Source of the DNA: CAYXLW01 sp964466055
GTDB lineage: Bacteria > Patescibacteriota > Gracilibacteria > GCA-2401425
DNA: 64,000 nt
NCBI GenBank assembly: GCA_964466055.1
Contig: CAYXLW010000003.1
Coordinates: forward strand, 38,285 to 102,284
Direction: 5' to 3'
Under the pieces are notes generated by a model that was not told the origin of the DNA, made no database searches, and saw only the letters and a program-made list of their open reading frames with translations. Shown in pieces: positions 8,315-16,511 of this stretch. Numbering within the stretch: the stretch's first letter is position 1; the number at the start of each line of letters is the position of its first letter. The translations under genes were made by a program, and so were the position numbers.

Positions 8315-9109
8315 TTATCTTTCTAGCATTATATCTCTTCTTGGATGCTGGTTGAATTTTTGGCTATAAGGGTTTTTTTCTATTACCCCATGTCTAAAAA
8401 GAAAATCTCCAATTCTTTTTTTTGGTCTCCACGGTCTTATTTCTTCAGCTTTAAAATGTGTATTATCAATTTTTTCTCCAATAATTTTTATTCTTAGTTC
8501 TTCTTTAAGGTCTGTATATTCTTTAAAGTTGGTTTCATTTGTATCTACTATCCATTTTTTATTATCTAAAGAACGCAATATTATTATATTATTATCATTA
8601 ACTTGAATTATTTCCCCCGCAATAAGCCCATTTTCTTCGTTCATCCAAATTCGTTCTCTCATTTTATTAGTTCTTTGGTAATAAGGATTTCTCTGAAAAG
8701 AGTCCTCAAGTTTTTCAGAAACACCAATTGTATTTATTATGCCACCAATAATAAGAGAAATTATTAAACTTATCCCTAGCTTTAAAAATACTCCATATTT
8801 GTAAGAGCCTTTAGTATGCTTAAAATTATAATAAGCAAGAGCTGTGAATCCTCCCATAAGCAATATCCAGAAATAAGGAAGTAACAAAAATATAAACGAA
8901 AATAAATTTTTCTTAATTTTAATATGTACGTCCCAATCTGCTGTTTGTATATGAAAAAGAATAATGCTAAAAGCAATGCTACCAAGAATTATAGAAACTA
9001 TAAACATGCTCCAAGTAAAAGATCTCTTTAATAGAAAATGCCATTTAGGAATGGGTTTTATATTCTCTTTTTTGATTTTACCGAGAATTTTTTTACTTAG
9101 ATTATTCAT
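8315..9109 (-). CDS. Three-helix membrane protein, putative anti-sigma factor
   Basis: The 264-residue protein has a cytoplasmic, basic N-terminus of about 30 residues, three hydrophobic helices near 31-54, 70-95 and 105-128, and an exported C-terminal half with an OB-like segment (GEIIQVNDNNIIILRS). Its start codon lies inside the end of the sigma factor gene (8-base overlap), so the two are translationally coupled. Genes in this position usually encode anti-sigma factors. The N-terminal part is short for a classical anti-sigma domain, so the role is inferred from context. Confidence 0.65.
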   Translation of the reverse strand: MNNLSKKILGKIKKENIKPIPKWHFLLKRSFTWSMFIVSIILGSIAFSIILFHIQTADWDVHIKIKKNLFSFIFLLLPYFWILLMGGFTALAYYNFKHTKGSYKYGVFLKLGISLIISLIIGGIINTIGVSEKLEDSFQRNPYYQRTNKMRERIWMNEENGLIAGEIIQVNDNNIIILRSLDNKKWIVDTNETNFKEYTDLKEELRIKIIGEKIDNTHFKAEEIRPWRPKKRIGDFLFRHGVIEKNPYSQKFNQHPRRDIMLER

Positions 9110-9710
9110 GATCTTGAAAATAAGTGCTTAAATTGTTTTTAATAGCAAGTTCTTTAAATTGCTTTTTTGCTCTACTAATAAGTATGGAAACTGTTCCTAT
9201 AGACTTTTCTAGAATATCACTTATTTCTTGGTAATCTTTTTCTTCCAAATATCGAAGAATCATGATATCTCTGTATTTTTCTGGCAACATTTTAATTATT
9301 TCTTTTACCCTTATGCTAAGCTCTTTTTGTGAAAATTCTTTATCAAGTTTTATTTCAGATTCAAAAATATTTAAAAAATTAATACTTTCATTATCTTCAA
9401 TGTTTAAAGTTTTTGGTCTAACTTGAATTTTTCTGATATGACTAATAGTCATGTTGTGAGTTATTCTATAAATCCAACTAGAGAAAGAAAAGGTGTCATC
9501 AAAATCATTAAGATTTTCATACACCTTAATAAAAACTTCTTGTAAAATATCCTCGGCACTTTCCTTTTCAATATTAGATATTCGTAAAATATATCTAATT
9601 AATTTATCTTCATATTTTTTCATTAAAAAATAAAAATTATTAGCATCTTTAATGCTTAGCTTTACTAAATCTTTATCGGAAAGGTTATTAAAATCTCCCA
9701 CGTAAGACAT
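9102..9710 (-). CDS. ECF-family RNA polymerase sigma factor
   Basis: The 202-residue protein has the two-domain ECF layout. Region 2 lies around residues 25-95 (EDILQEVFIKVYENL, SFSSWIYRITHNMTISHIRK) and region 4 around 140-187 (LPEKYRDIMILRYLEEKDYQEIS and a helix-turn-helix). It lacks regions 1 and 3. It would direct RNA polymerase to an alternative promoter set, probably in response to an envelope signal passed through the overlapping membrane protein gene. Confidence 0.93.
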   Translation of the reverse strand: MSYVGDFNNLSDKDLVKLSIKDANNFYFLMKKYEDKLIRYILRISNIEKESAEDILQEVFIKVYENLNDFDDTFSFSSWIYRITHNMTISHIRKIQVRPKTLNIEDNESINFLNIFESEIKLDKEFSQKELSIRVKEIIKMLPEKYRDIMILRYLEEKDYQEISDILEKSIGTVSILISRAKKQFKELAIKNNLSTYFQDHE

Positions 9711-9811
9711 TAAAAAATAATCTTCAAATATTAATACGTATATTGTACATATTTTATTTCATTTTACTAAAAATCAAATTTTCTATCTGATAACTTGTTA
9801 TTTAATCAAGC

Positions 9812-10855
9812 TTAATTGAGCGATAAAATGCCTAATATAATTCCTATCCCAGTAAAAAATCCTCCTATTATCCATGCCCTCATTACTATTTGACTTTCAG
9901 TCCATCCGATATATTCAAAATGATGATGAATTGGAGCAATATGAAAAATTTTCTTTCCATTTCTGACTTTTTTTGAAATTAATTGAATTATTACAGATAG
10001 TGTTTCAATTACAAATATGAATCCTACAACAGGAAGAATGAAAACAAAATCAGTCATCATTGCTATTACCCCTAAAGTTGCTCCTAAAGCAAGAGATCCA
10101 GTGTCTCCCATATAAAACTTTGCAGGTGGGACATTGTGCCATAAAAATGCAAGTAATCCTCCAATTATTACTGCACAGAAAGTTGCTAAATTAAAAAGAC
10201 CTGACATGTAAGCTAGAATTGCAAATGAACCATATCCGTATATTAAAAGTCCTCCAGCAAGTCCATCTAATCCATCAGTTATATTAACAGCATTTGCTGT
10301 TCCTGTAATTATGAAAATAAAAAGAGGTATATACCACATTCCTAGTTCAATATTACCAACAAAAGGAATAAATATTGATGTATATTCTAATTTAAAGTAG
10401 AACCAGCATGCTCCTATAAGAGAAAAAAATAAAAGAAAAAACATTTTAGGATGGACAGGGAGACCTTTGTATTTGTTCCCGCGAATATTTAAATAATCAT
10501 CAATAGCACCAAGCAGTCCCATTGTAGTTAATGTAAAAAGTGGCAAATAAACCTCGCCACGATCTAAAAGCGATTCTGAAATAAACCCGAAATATGATAA
10601 TCCGCGAGAAAATAAGACCACAAATAATGATGTTCCCCAAATTAGAATTCCTCCCATTGTAGGAGTTCCCTCCTTTTTTAAGTGAAGTTTTCTAAAAAGT
10701 TCAGCAACTCCACCAAAAGATGCCTCTTCTCTTATGTTTTTACCGATTCTATTTTTCACAAGAAAATATATGTATCCTGGAGCTATGATCATTGCAATCA
10801 AAAATGAAGAAAACATTGAGAAAAATATGATCGAAAGAGGAATAATATGAGTCAT
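9812..10855 (-). CDS. mraY: Phospho-N-acetylmuramoyl-pentapeptide-transferase
   Basis: MraY transfers phospho-MurNAc-pentapeptide to undecaprenyl phosphate to make lipid I in the inner membrane. The 347 residues contain about ten hydrophobic helices and the family motifs: DDYLNIRGNKYKGL, NAVNITDGLDGLAGG and the histidine cluster HHHFEYIGW. The gene is away from other mur genes and lies after a strong terminator downstream of rplA, so it probably has its own promoter. Confidence 0.97.
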   Translation of the reverse strand: MTHIIPLSIIFFSMFSSFLIAMIIAPGYIYFLVKNRIGKNIREEASFGGVAELFRKLHLKKEGTPTMGGILIWGTSLFVVLFSRGLSYFGFISESLLDRGEVYLPLFTLTTMGLLGAIDDYLNIRGNKYKGLPVHPKMFFLLFFSLIGACWFYFKLEYTSIFIPFVGNIELGMWYIPLFIFIITGTANAVNITDGLDGLAGGLLIYGYGSFAILAYMSGLFNLATFCAVIIGGLLAFLWHNVPPAKFYMGDTGSLALGATLGVIAMMTDFVFILPVVGFIFVIETLSVIIQLISKKVRNGKKIFHIAPIHHHFEYIGWTESQIVMRAWIIGGFFTGIGIILGILSLN

Positions 10856-10895
10856 TTAATCGCAAGGATTTATAAAATTAAACTTTAGGCTTTAA

Positions 10896-10949
10896 AAAAA
10901 GTCTAAAAACGAATATATAAATTGTAAATTTGGCGTTTTTAGACTTTTT
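10896..10949 (-). terminator. Terminator of the rplA transcript
   Basis: AAAAAGTCTAAAAACG (10896-10911) and its exact complement (10934-10949) form a 16-bp inverted repeat with a 22-base spacer. On the minus strand the stem ends in a T-run, directly after the rplA stop and before mraY. Confidence 0.75.
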
Positions 10950-10955
10950 CCATAA

Positions 10956-11648
10956 TTAAATATTGCTTAAATCAATTTTTATTCCCGGCCCCATAGTTGT
11001 TGTTAAAACTATTGAATTTATATATTGCCCCTTAGCACCAGATGGTTTTGAATCAATTACTGCTTTAACAAACGTTTTTAAATTCTCTTCAATTTTTTCT
11101 GCTCCAAAAGAAACTTTTCCTACTATTCCATGGATAATTCCTGTCTTATCTGTCTTATATTCAATTTTTCCTTTTTTTATCTCTCTGATAGCCTTAACAA
11201 TTTCAAGAGTAACAGTTCCTGATTTAGGACTTGGCATTAATCCCTTAGTTCCAAGGATTTTTGCAATTTGTCCTAAGTTTTTCATGACTTGAGGTTGTGC
11301 AATAGCTATATCAAAATTTATTTTCCCTTTTTTTATATCTTCAATAACATCTTCAAGTCCTGCAATGTCAGCTCCTGCATCTTTAGCTTCTTTAGCTTGA
11401 TCTGCTTCAACAAATGCAGCAATTCGCACTTTTTTCCCAGTTCCATTAGGTAATACTATTGTTCCTCTTACAATTTGATCTGCGTGCCGAACATCTACAT
11501 TAAGATTCATATGAATTTCAACGGAAGAGTCAAATTTAGTTGTAGAAGTCTCTACTGCTAGTTTAGATGCTTCTGACAGAGTATAAAGTTTTTTTTGGTC
11601 AATTTTTTCTAAAGCAGATGCATACTTTTTAGCAAGTTTTTTTGCCAT
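10956..11648 (-). CDS. rplA: Ribosomal protein L1
   Basis: L1 binds 23S rRNA at the mobile L1 stalk and takes part in release of deacylated tRNA. The 230-residue protein has the expected length and signatures (GTKGLMPSPKSGTV, VRHADQIVRGTIVLPNGTGK). L1 is usually cotranscribed with rplK; here rplK is absent and the gene lies downstream of rpsI and tRNA-Leu. Some Patescibacteria lack L1, so its presence is of taxonomic use. Confidence 0.97.
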   Translation of the reverse strand: MAKKLAKKYASALEKIDQKKLYTLSEASKLAVETSTTKFDSSVEIHMNLNVDVRHADQIVRGTIVLPNGTGKKVRIAAFVEADQAKEAKDAGADIAGLEDVIEDIKKGKINFDIAIAQPQVMKNLGQIAKILGTKGLMPSPKSGTVTLEIVKAIREIKKGKIEYKTDKTGIIHGIVGKVSFGAEKIEENLKTFVKAVIDSKPSGAKGQYINSIVLTTTMGPGIKIDLSNI

Positions 11649-11689
11649 ATTAAAATAATATTAAGTGGTAAATAGCGCCTAGAACAATG

Positions 11690-11770
11690 ATCAATGAAGA
11701 ATGATTAATGAACAATTATAGTTTTTACTAATTATTGCTCATTTTTAACTGTTCATTGTTAATTGTTATC
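11690..11770. repeat. AATGAACAATTA-type intergenic repeat, inverted pair
   Basis: The stretch contains AATGAACAATTATAG and, inverted, GTTCATTGTTAATTGTTAT. Similar strings occur near 1580-1610 and at 38651-38680, where one overlaps the stop codon of the giant gene. It looks like a degenerate dispersed repeat filling intergenic space. Confidence 0.5.
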
Positions 11771-11905
11771 TGGCTCCCACGATTGTGAGTGCATGAATTG
11801 TATGGATTTTTTCAGATTTGTCAAAACTTGTTTTGCTAGGTTTTATTATGAAGAAAATATACAAAAAATTTCTAGCCCTAAAGCGTAGAAATCTTAATGT
11901 TTGAT

Positions 11906-11990
11906 TGGTGCTCCGAGCCGGAATTGAACCGGCACTCCCGAAAGAAAAGGATTTTAAGTCCTTCGCGTCTACCAATTCCGCCATCGGAGC
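11906..11990 (-). tRNA. tRNA-Leu (anticodon TAA)
   Basis: On the minus strand the acceptor is GCTCCGA/TCGGAGC, the anticodon stem AAGGA/TCCTT holds loop CTTAAAA (anticodon TAA), a long class II variable arm follows, and the T arm has GGTTCAATTCC. The 3' CCA is encoded. It reads UUA, expected to be frequent in this AT-rich genome. Confidence 0.95.
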
Positions 11991-12046
11991 AAGTTTATAA
12001 TCAAAGGTACCCTAATTTACTTCTAACAATATATTGCAAATAACAA

Positions 12047-12604
12047 TTATCTCTTTACCCATTGTTGCGCTTTTCTAGCCTTTTTCTTTCCAGGTTTTTT
12101 TCTTTCAACTTTTCTTGAATCTCTTGTTAGTTGTTTATCTTTTTTTAAAGTAACATGAGACTCTGTTTGCATAGCAGAAATAGCCTTAGCAATTCCATGT
12201 CTTAATGCATCTGCTTGAGCAGTTACTCCTCCTCCTTCAATTTTAGCTGTAATAGAAAAATCTTTAATTCCTATAAGTTTTAATGGACTTTTTATTAATC
12301 CAAAAAGAGTTCCTATTTTAAAATATTCATCATATGGCTTTCCGTTTACAACAATTTCCCCATTTCCTTTTTCATAAAGTCTTACACGCGCTATAGAGGT
12401 TTTTCTTTTTCCATTGGCATAGTAATATTTACCAGTAAACATATTATTCATTGGCTCTTTTCTCATCTCTTTCTCAACTTTTAGCAATTTTTCAGTAGCT
12501 TTATCTACAGTTTTTTTTATAGAAACAACTGCTTTTGTCTTCTTTTCTACACTTTTACGAGTGCTTGTTGTTTTCGGCTTTTGTATCTTTTTTTCTTCCG
12601 TCAT
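12047..12604 (-). CDS. rpsI: Ribosomal protein S9 with N-terminal extension
   Basis: The last 130 residues are a normal S9 (YYANGKRKTSIARVRL, GGGVTAQADALRHGIAKAI, and the basic tail KKARKAQQWVKR that reaches the P-site tRNA). The first ~55 residues are an extra Lys/Thr-rich tail not found in most S9 proteins. An internal Met at residue 55 would give a more typical length, but the frame and the spacing from rplM (40 bases) allow the long form. It ends the rpoA/rplQ/rplM series. Confidence 0.95.
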   Translation of the reverse strand: MTEEKKIQKPKTTSTRKSVEKKTKAVVSIKKTVDKATEKLLKVEKEMRKEPMNNMFTGKYYYANGKRKTSIARVRLYEKGNGEIVVNGKPYDEYFKIGTLFGLIKSPLKLIGIKDFSITAKIEGGGVTAQADALRHGIAKAISAMQTESHVTLKKDKQLTRDSRKVERKKPGKKKARKAQQWVKR

Positions 12605-12644
12605 AAAATATGGAAATTAATTGTATTGTTATTGGTATAATTTT

Positions 12645-13079
12645 TTATATTTCTACTATCTTTGGAGTTTGAGCTTTGTGTTCATGTTCTTCTCCCACAA
12701 AAATTTTTAATCTTTCTAAAACATCTTTTCTTAATTTATTTCTAGGAATCATGCCTTTAATTGCAAGCTCAAGAATTCTTGTTGGATTCTTCTCCATCAT
12801 TTCTTCAGCTGAAGTTGTTTTCAAATTTCCTAAATATCCAGAATGACTATAGTACTTTTTGTCTCGAAGTTTATTTTCTCCGGTTAGTTTTACTTTCTCA
12901 GCATTTATAACTACAACATAATCGCCTAAGTCAAGATGTGGAGTAAAAATTGTTTTATTTTTACCTCGTAGAATGTTTGTTATTTCTACCGCGATTTTAC
13001 CCAATACTTTATCTTTAGCATCGATTAAATACCATTTTCTGTCAGCGCCGTTCATAATTTTTGGAACAAATGTTTTCAT
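12645..13079 (-). CDS. rplM: Ribosomal protein L13
   Basis: L13 is an early-assembling 50S protein that binds domain II of 23S rRNA. The 144 residues carry the family pattern: WYLIDAKDKVLGKIA, GDYVVVINAEKVKLTG, YYSHSGYLGNLK and IKGMIPRNKLRKDVLERL. It is followed by rpsI, as in most bacteria, and preceded by rplQ on the same strand with a 20-base gap. Confidence 0.97.
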   Translation of the reverse strand: MKTFVPKIMNGADRKWYLIDAKDKVLGKIAVEITNILRGKNKTIFTPHLDLGDYVVVINAEKVKLTGENKLRDKKYYSHSGYLGNLKTTSAEEMMEKNPTRILELAIKGMIPRNKLRKDVLERLKIFVGEEHEHKAQTPKIVEI

Positions 13080-13099
13080 TTATTTATATTATTAACTCA

Positions 13100-13453
13100 T
13101 TAAACTAATTGAAATTCTACCATCTGAGCTCCATCTCCACCTCTAATTCGAGTGTTAACTATTCGAGTGAAACCAGAAGATCTGTCTTTATATCGACTTA
13201 CAAGTTCATCTATAATTTTCACTGAAGCATTTTTGTCTAACAAATATTCACCTATATAACGAATTGCATTCATTTTATCATTTGCTAAGACTTTTCTCTT
13301 TGCAGTAGCAATAAGCCTATCCAAATCTCTTTGTGCTTCTTTTGCCTTTTCTCTATTAGTTTCAACTCTCTCATACAAAACTAGAGATGTTACTAAATTT
13401 CTTATGGTAGCTTTTAATGCTCCTTTTACCCGAGTGTCTTTTCTGTGTCTCAT
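13100..13453 (-). CDS. rplQ: Ribosomal protein L17
   Basis: This 117-residue L17 is complete. It starts MRHRKDTRVKG and has the LVLYERVETNREKAKEAQ and SGFTRIVNTRIRGGDGAQMVEFQLV segments. It lies directly after rpoA, its usual position in the alpha operon, 28 bases downstream. Confidence 0.97.
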   Translation of the reverse strand: MRHRKDTRVKGALKATIRNLVTSLVLYERVETNREKAKEAQRDLDRLIATAKRKVLANDKMNAIRYIGEYLLDKNASVKIIDELVSRYKDRSSGFTRIVNTRIRGGDGAQMVEFQLV

Positions 13454-13481
13454 GACTTTTTAATGTTATTAAGATTTTTAA

Positions 13482-14447
13482 TTATTCATTTGATAAAGAT
13501 AGCCCTCTCTTTTCAAGTGCTGCGCTCACTTCTTCCATTGCCTTTTTACCAAATCCTCGAAGTGATTGTAGCTTTATCATCGTGCATTTTTCTAATTCTT
13601 CAATTGATCCAATTTCTCCATTAATAAGTGCATTTAATGTTCTTGGAGAGAAGTTAAGGATTTCAATAGGTGTATAAGATTCTCTTTCTTCGTCATTATC
13701 TTGTATTTGTGATGCTTTCGTAAAGTCTGACATAAATTCTTCTTCAACCTTAACTTCTTCCATGTCAAACAAAGAGAAGTATGAGCTAAGAATATTTGCT
13801 GAAAATTTAAGAGAATCTTCAGGTGTCATTGCTCCATTTGTTTCTATGTCTATCACCAATTTATCTAAATCTGTATTTTCACCTACACGAGTTGGCTGAA
13901 CATCATATTTAACTTTTTTTACAGGAGAGAAAAGCGCATCTGTATGTATAAATCCTATTAAATCTTCATCTTCAATTCTTTTTTTAGCTGGAGAATATCC
14001 TACATTTTTCTCAACAATAATCTCAACCTTGAGATGAGCGTCTTTTTTTGTTAAATGTGTGATTTCATATTCGGGGTTTAAAATTTCGACTTCTGCTGAA
14101 GTTTTAATGTCAGATGCTTTTATAATCCCTTCTCCTTTTTTTTCTAAAACAATAGTTTCTCTTCCTTTTGAGTGTTTTTTAAAATTAATCCCTTTTAAGT
14201 TTAAAATTAAATCAAGAACAGAATCCTTCATTCCAGGGACAGTTGTATATTCATGTGTAACTCCTGAAACCCTCACCGCTATAATTGCTGCTCCTGGTAG
14301 CGAAGATAAAAGAACTCTTCTTAAAGCATTACCAAGAGTCACCCCATAACCAGAAGGAAGTGGTTCAATACTAAAAGACGAACTACCTTCTTCTGTAGAA
14401 AGGATTATAATTTTAGGAAGTCCAATTTCTTCTTGAATAATATGCAT
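13482..14447 (-). CDS. rpoA: DNA-directed RNA polymerase, alpha subunit
   Basis: The 321-residue protein has the N-terminal dimerisation and assembly domain (EPLPSGYGVTLGNALRRVLLSSLPGAAI at about 27-54, GMKDSVLDLILNLKG) and the C-terminal helix-hairpin domain (SLRGFGKKAMEEVSAALEKRGL) that contacts UP elements and activators. The linker is acidic (DNDEERESYTP). It sits between rpsD and rplQ in the classic alpha operon order. Confidence 0.98.
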   Translation of the reverse strand: MHIIQEEIGLPKIIILSTEEGSSSFSIEPLPSGYGVTLGNALRRVLLSSLPGAAIIAVRVSGVTHEYTTVPGMKDSVLDLILNLKGINFKKHSKGRETIVLEKKGEGIIKASDIKTSAEVEILNPEYEITHLTKKDAHLKVEIIVEKNVGYSPAKKRIEDEDLIGFIHTDALFSPVKKVKYDVQPTRVGENTDLDKLVIDIETNGAMTPEDSLKFSANILSSYFSLFDMEEVKVEEEFMSDFTKASQIQDNDEERESYTPIEILNFSPRTLNALINGEIGSIEELEKCTMIKLQSLRGFGKKAMEEVSAALEKRGLSLSNE

Positions 14448-14477
14448 ATAATTAGAGTTTATTGTTAAATTTAAATG

Positions 14478-15068
14478 TTATCGAGAATAAAATTCGATAA
14501 TTGCTTGCACATTTATTATTTGTTCCAGCTCATCATCTTCAGGGAGTCTTTCTATTGTAAGACTTTTTTTCTTATGGTCAATTTTTATCCATTTTAGAGG
14601 GGTTGCCTGAGAAAATCCAACATATCTAGGTGATGTCTCCATCTTTTTACGTAATATTAATATATCTTCAGGCTCAACTAATATTGATGGGATTGTTATT
14701 TTATGTCCATTTAACTCGAAATGTCCATGTGAAATCATTTGTCGGGCATCCTTTCTTGTAACAGCAATTCCTGCTCTATACAAAACATTATCAGCACGTC
14801 TTTCAAGGTTTCTTAAAAGCTCAGCTCCAGTAACTCCTTGTGATTTATGCGCTTTTAAAAAATATTTTTTAAACTGTTTTTCAGATATCCCAAACATATA
14901 TCTTGCGAGTTGTTTCTCTCTTAATTGTAAGGCATATTCTGAAGGCTTGCGAGCACGCTTACGCTTCGAAAAATGTTTTGCAAGTATAGCATCAAATTTT
15001 GGAGTTCCAACAATGTTAACACCAACACGTTTACAAAGCCTCGACATTGAACCTGTATATCTTCCCAT
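14478..15068 (-). CDS. rpsD: Ribosomal protein S4
   Basis: S4 nucleates 30S assembly at the five-way junction of 16S rRNA. The 196-residue protein has the S4 RNA-binding domain (LERRADNVLYRAGIAVTRKDARQMISHGHFELNGHKI). The N-terminus has one Cys (RLCKRVG) but not the CxxC zinc knuckle, so it is the zinc-free form. The genes rpsK and rpoA flank it. Confidence 0.97.
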   Translation of the reverse strand: MGRYTGSMSRLCKRVGVNIVGTPKFDAILAKHFSKRKRARKPSEYALQLREKQLARYMFGISEKQFKKYFLKAHKSQGVTGAELLRNLERRADNVLYRAGIAVTRKDARQMISHGHFELNGHKITIPSILVEPEDILILRKKMETSPRYVGFSQATPLKWIKIDHKKKSLTIERLPEDDELEQIINVQAIIEFYSR

Positions 15069-15097
15069 AAATTAAGTTAATTTATTAATTATTAAAA

Positions 15098-15478
15098 TTA
15101 CACCCTTCTAACTCTCCTTTTTCTGCACCCATTGTGAGGAACTGGAGTAATATCTATAATCCCTGTTATGTCTAATCCTGACATGTATAATCCTCTAATA
15201 GATTGCTCTCTTCCTGGTCCTATCCCATTTATTCTAACTGAAACTTTTTCGAGTCCAAAAATTTTCACTTTTTCAGATGCTTTTTCAGCAGCTACTTGTG
15301 CGGAATACGGAGTAGATTTACGAGCCCCTTTAAATCCACTAGATCCTGACGATGCCCATGCAAGAGTGTTTCCTTCAACGTCTGTAATTGTTACAATAGT
15401 ATTATTGTATGACGCATATATATGAGCAATCCCCTCCGAAACTATTTTTTTTATCTTCTTTTTTGAACTTACAGCCAT
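15098..15478 (-). CDS. rpsK: Ribosomal protein S11
   Basis: This complete 126-residue S11 has the motifs ASYNNTIVTITD, SGSSGFKGARKSTPYSAQ, GPGREQSIRGL and the conserved C-terminus TPVPHNGCRKRRVRRV. It lies in the rpsM-rpsK-rpsD-rpoA order and helps form the 30S platform. Confidence 0.97.
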   Translation of the reverse strand: MAVSSKKKIKKIVSEGIAHIYASYNNTIVTITDVEGNTLAWASSGSSGFKGARKSTPYSAQVAAEKASEKVKIFGLEKVSVRINGIGPGREQSIRGLYMSGLDITGIIDITPVPHNGCRKRRVRRV

Positions 15479-15505
15479 TTTATAAAATTAAATTATTTAC
15501 TATAA

Positions 15506-15877
15506 TTAAACACCTTTTTTATTAGCAACTGTTTTTCTTGGACCTTTTCTTGTTCTAGAATTATTTTTTGTTCCTTGTCCTCGAACTGGAAGCCCCAATC
15601 TGTGTCGTATTCCTCTGTAACACCCAATTTCTTGAAGTCGTTTAATGTCGAGTCCTACTTTTCTTCTTAAATCAGATTCAACAGTATAGTTTTTTTGAAG
15701 TTCATTTCGTATGGAGGTTAATTCCTCTTCTGTTAAATCTTTTACTCTTGTATTTTCGTTTATATTTAGCCCCATTAGTATTTTTGCGCTAGTTACTTTT
15801 CCAATACCATGAACATAAGTTAAAGAAATTATAACTCGTTTATTATCTGGAATAACTATGCCTGCGACTCTTGCCAT
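15506..15877 (-). CDS. rpsM: Ribosomal protein S13
   Basis: The frame is open to 15943 but S13 begins at MARVAGIVIPDNKRV, giving 123 residues. The extra upstream codons overlap the end of rpmJ and are not S13-like. Typical segments are ISLTYVHGIGKVTS, YRGIRHRLGLPVRGQGTKNNSRTRKGPRKTV. S13 contacts the P-site tRNA and the intersubunit bridge B1. Confidence 0.97.
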   Translation of the reverse strand: MARVAGIVIPDNKRVIISLTYVHGIGKVTSAKILMGLNINENTRVKDLTEEELTSIRNELQKNYTVESDLRRKVGLDIKRLQEIGCYRGIRHRLGLPVRGQGTKNNSRTRKGPRKTVANKKGV

Positions 15878-15899
15878 GTTTATATAATTAATTTTTTTA

Positions 15900-16013
15900 T
15901 TATCCTTGTCTTTGCTTATGTTTAGGATCTTTACAAATAACACGAATTACACCTTCTCTTTTAATAACTTTACAACTAGGACATATTTTTTTTACTGATG
16001 CTCGTACTTTCAT
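15900..16013 (-). CDS. rpmJ: Ribosomal protein L36
   Basis: A 37-codon gene between infA and rpsM translates to a complete L36. It begins MKVRASVKKICPSCKVIKR and continues with a REGVIRVICKDPKHKQRQG tail. The Cys-Cys-Cys-His zinc site (CPSC, CKDPKH) is intact. The stop lies 22 bases before the rpsM ATG. Confidence 0.97.
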   Translation of the reverse strand: MKVRASVKKICPSCKVIKREGVIRVICKDPKHKQRQG

Positions 16014-16022
16014 AGTGTTAAT

Positions 16023-16328
16023 TTAATTATTATCTACAATATTTGTTTCATCTCTCTCTTTACTGCCATTACCTTCTTTTTCAGTTGCACTTAGTTCTTT
16101 TTCTTTAAATCGATATATAATTCTACCTTTTGTTAAATCATATGGAGTCATTTCTACTTGGACTCTATCTCCAGGGATTATTCTAATATAATTCATTCGC
16201 ATTTTCCCTGAAACATGAGCGAGAATTATCATCTCAGGATAGTTTTCGTCTGTTATCTTTACTCTGAATGTAGCATTTGGCAAACATTCAAGTACTGCTC
16301 CTTCTAAAACTATGACTTCTTTTGCCAT
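16023..16328 (-). CDS. infA: Translation initiation factor IF-1
   Basis: IF-1 occupies the A site during initiation. The OB-fold starts MAKEVIVLEGAVLECLPNATFRVKI and ends at GRIIYRFKEKEL, matching the normal 72 residues. A charged tail of about 28 residues (rich in Glu, Lys, Asn) is extra. The open frame extends upstream to 16457 but the added residues are not IF-1-like. It is the first gene of the infA-rpmJ-rpsM series, behind a promoter and a structured leader. Confidence 0.95.
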   Translation of the reverse strand: MAKEVIVLEGAVLECLPNATFRVKITDENYPEMIILAHVSGKMRMNYIRIIPGDRVQVEMTPYDLTKGRIIYRFKEKELSATEKEGNGSKERDETNIVDNN

Positions 16329-16356
16329 AAAACTTGAGGTTATTTTTAGAAAGCAA

Positions 16357-16380
16357 GAGTAAAGCTGGAGGATTTTACTC
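16357..16380 (-). promoter_or_regulatory. Hairpin in the infA leader with CCTCC in the loop
   Basis: GAGTAAA (16357-16363) and TTTACTC (16374-16380) form a 7-bp stem. On the transcribed minus strand the ten-base loop is ATCCTCCAGC. It stands 28 bases upstream of the infA ATG, within a leader of about 145 bases, and may take part in control of the ribosomal operon. This is inferred. Confidence 0.4.
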
Positions 16381-16477
16381 ACACCAACACGATATTGCAA
16401 GAGATTTTTTCTGTAATAGAGTTCATATTTTGAGAAGCTATAAGAATATATGGACATAAAATGCTTAAGCTGGTTTT

Positions 16478-16507
16478 TACATAGAGCTTTTCCATATATT
16501 TAGTCAA
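16478..16507 (-). promoter_or_regulatory. Promoter of the infA-rpsI operon
   Basis: On the minus strand TTGACT (16507-16502) and TATGTA (16483-16478) are 18 bases apart. It is the best promoter-like pair between aroK and infA and implies a long 5' leader. Confidence 0.45.
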
Positions 16508-16511
16508 AAAA

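Noticed and set aside
11766..11984. Minus-strand reading frame of 72 codons.
   Set aside because: It is mostly the tRNA-Leu gene translated.
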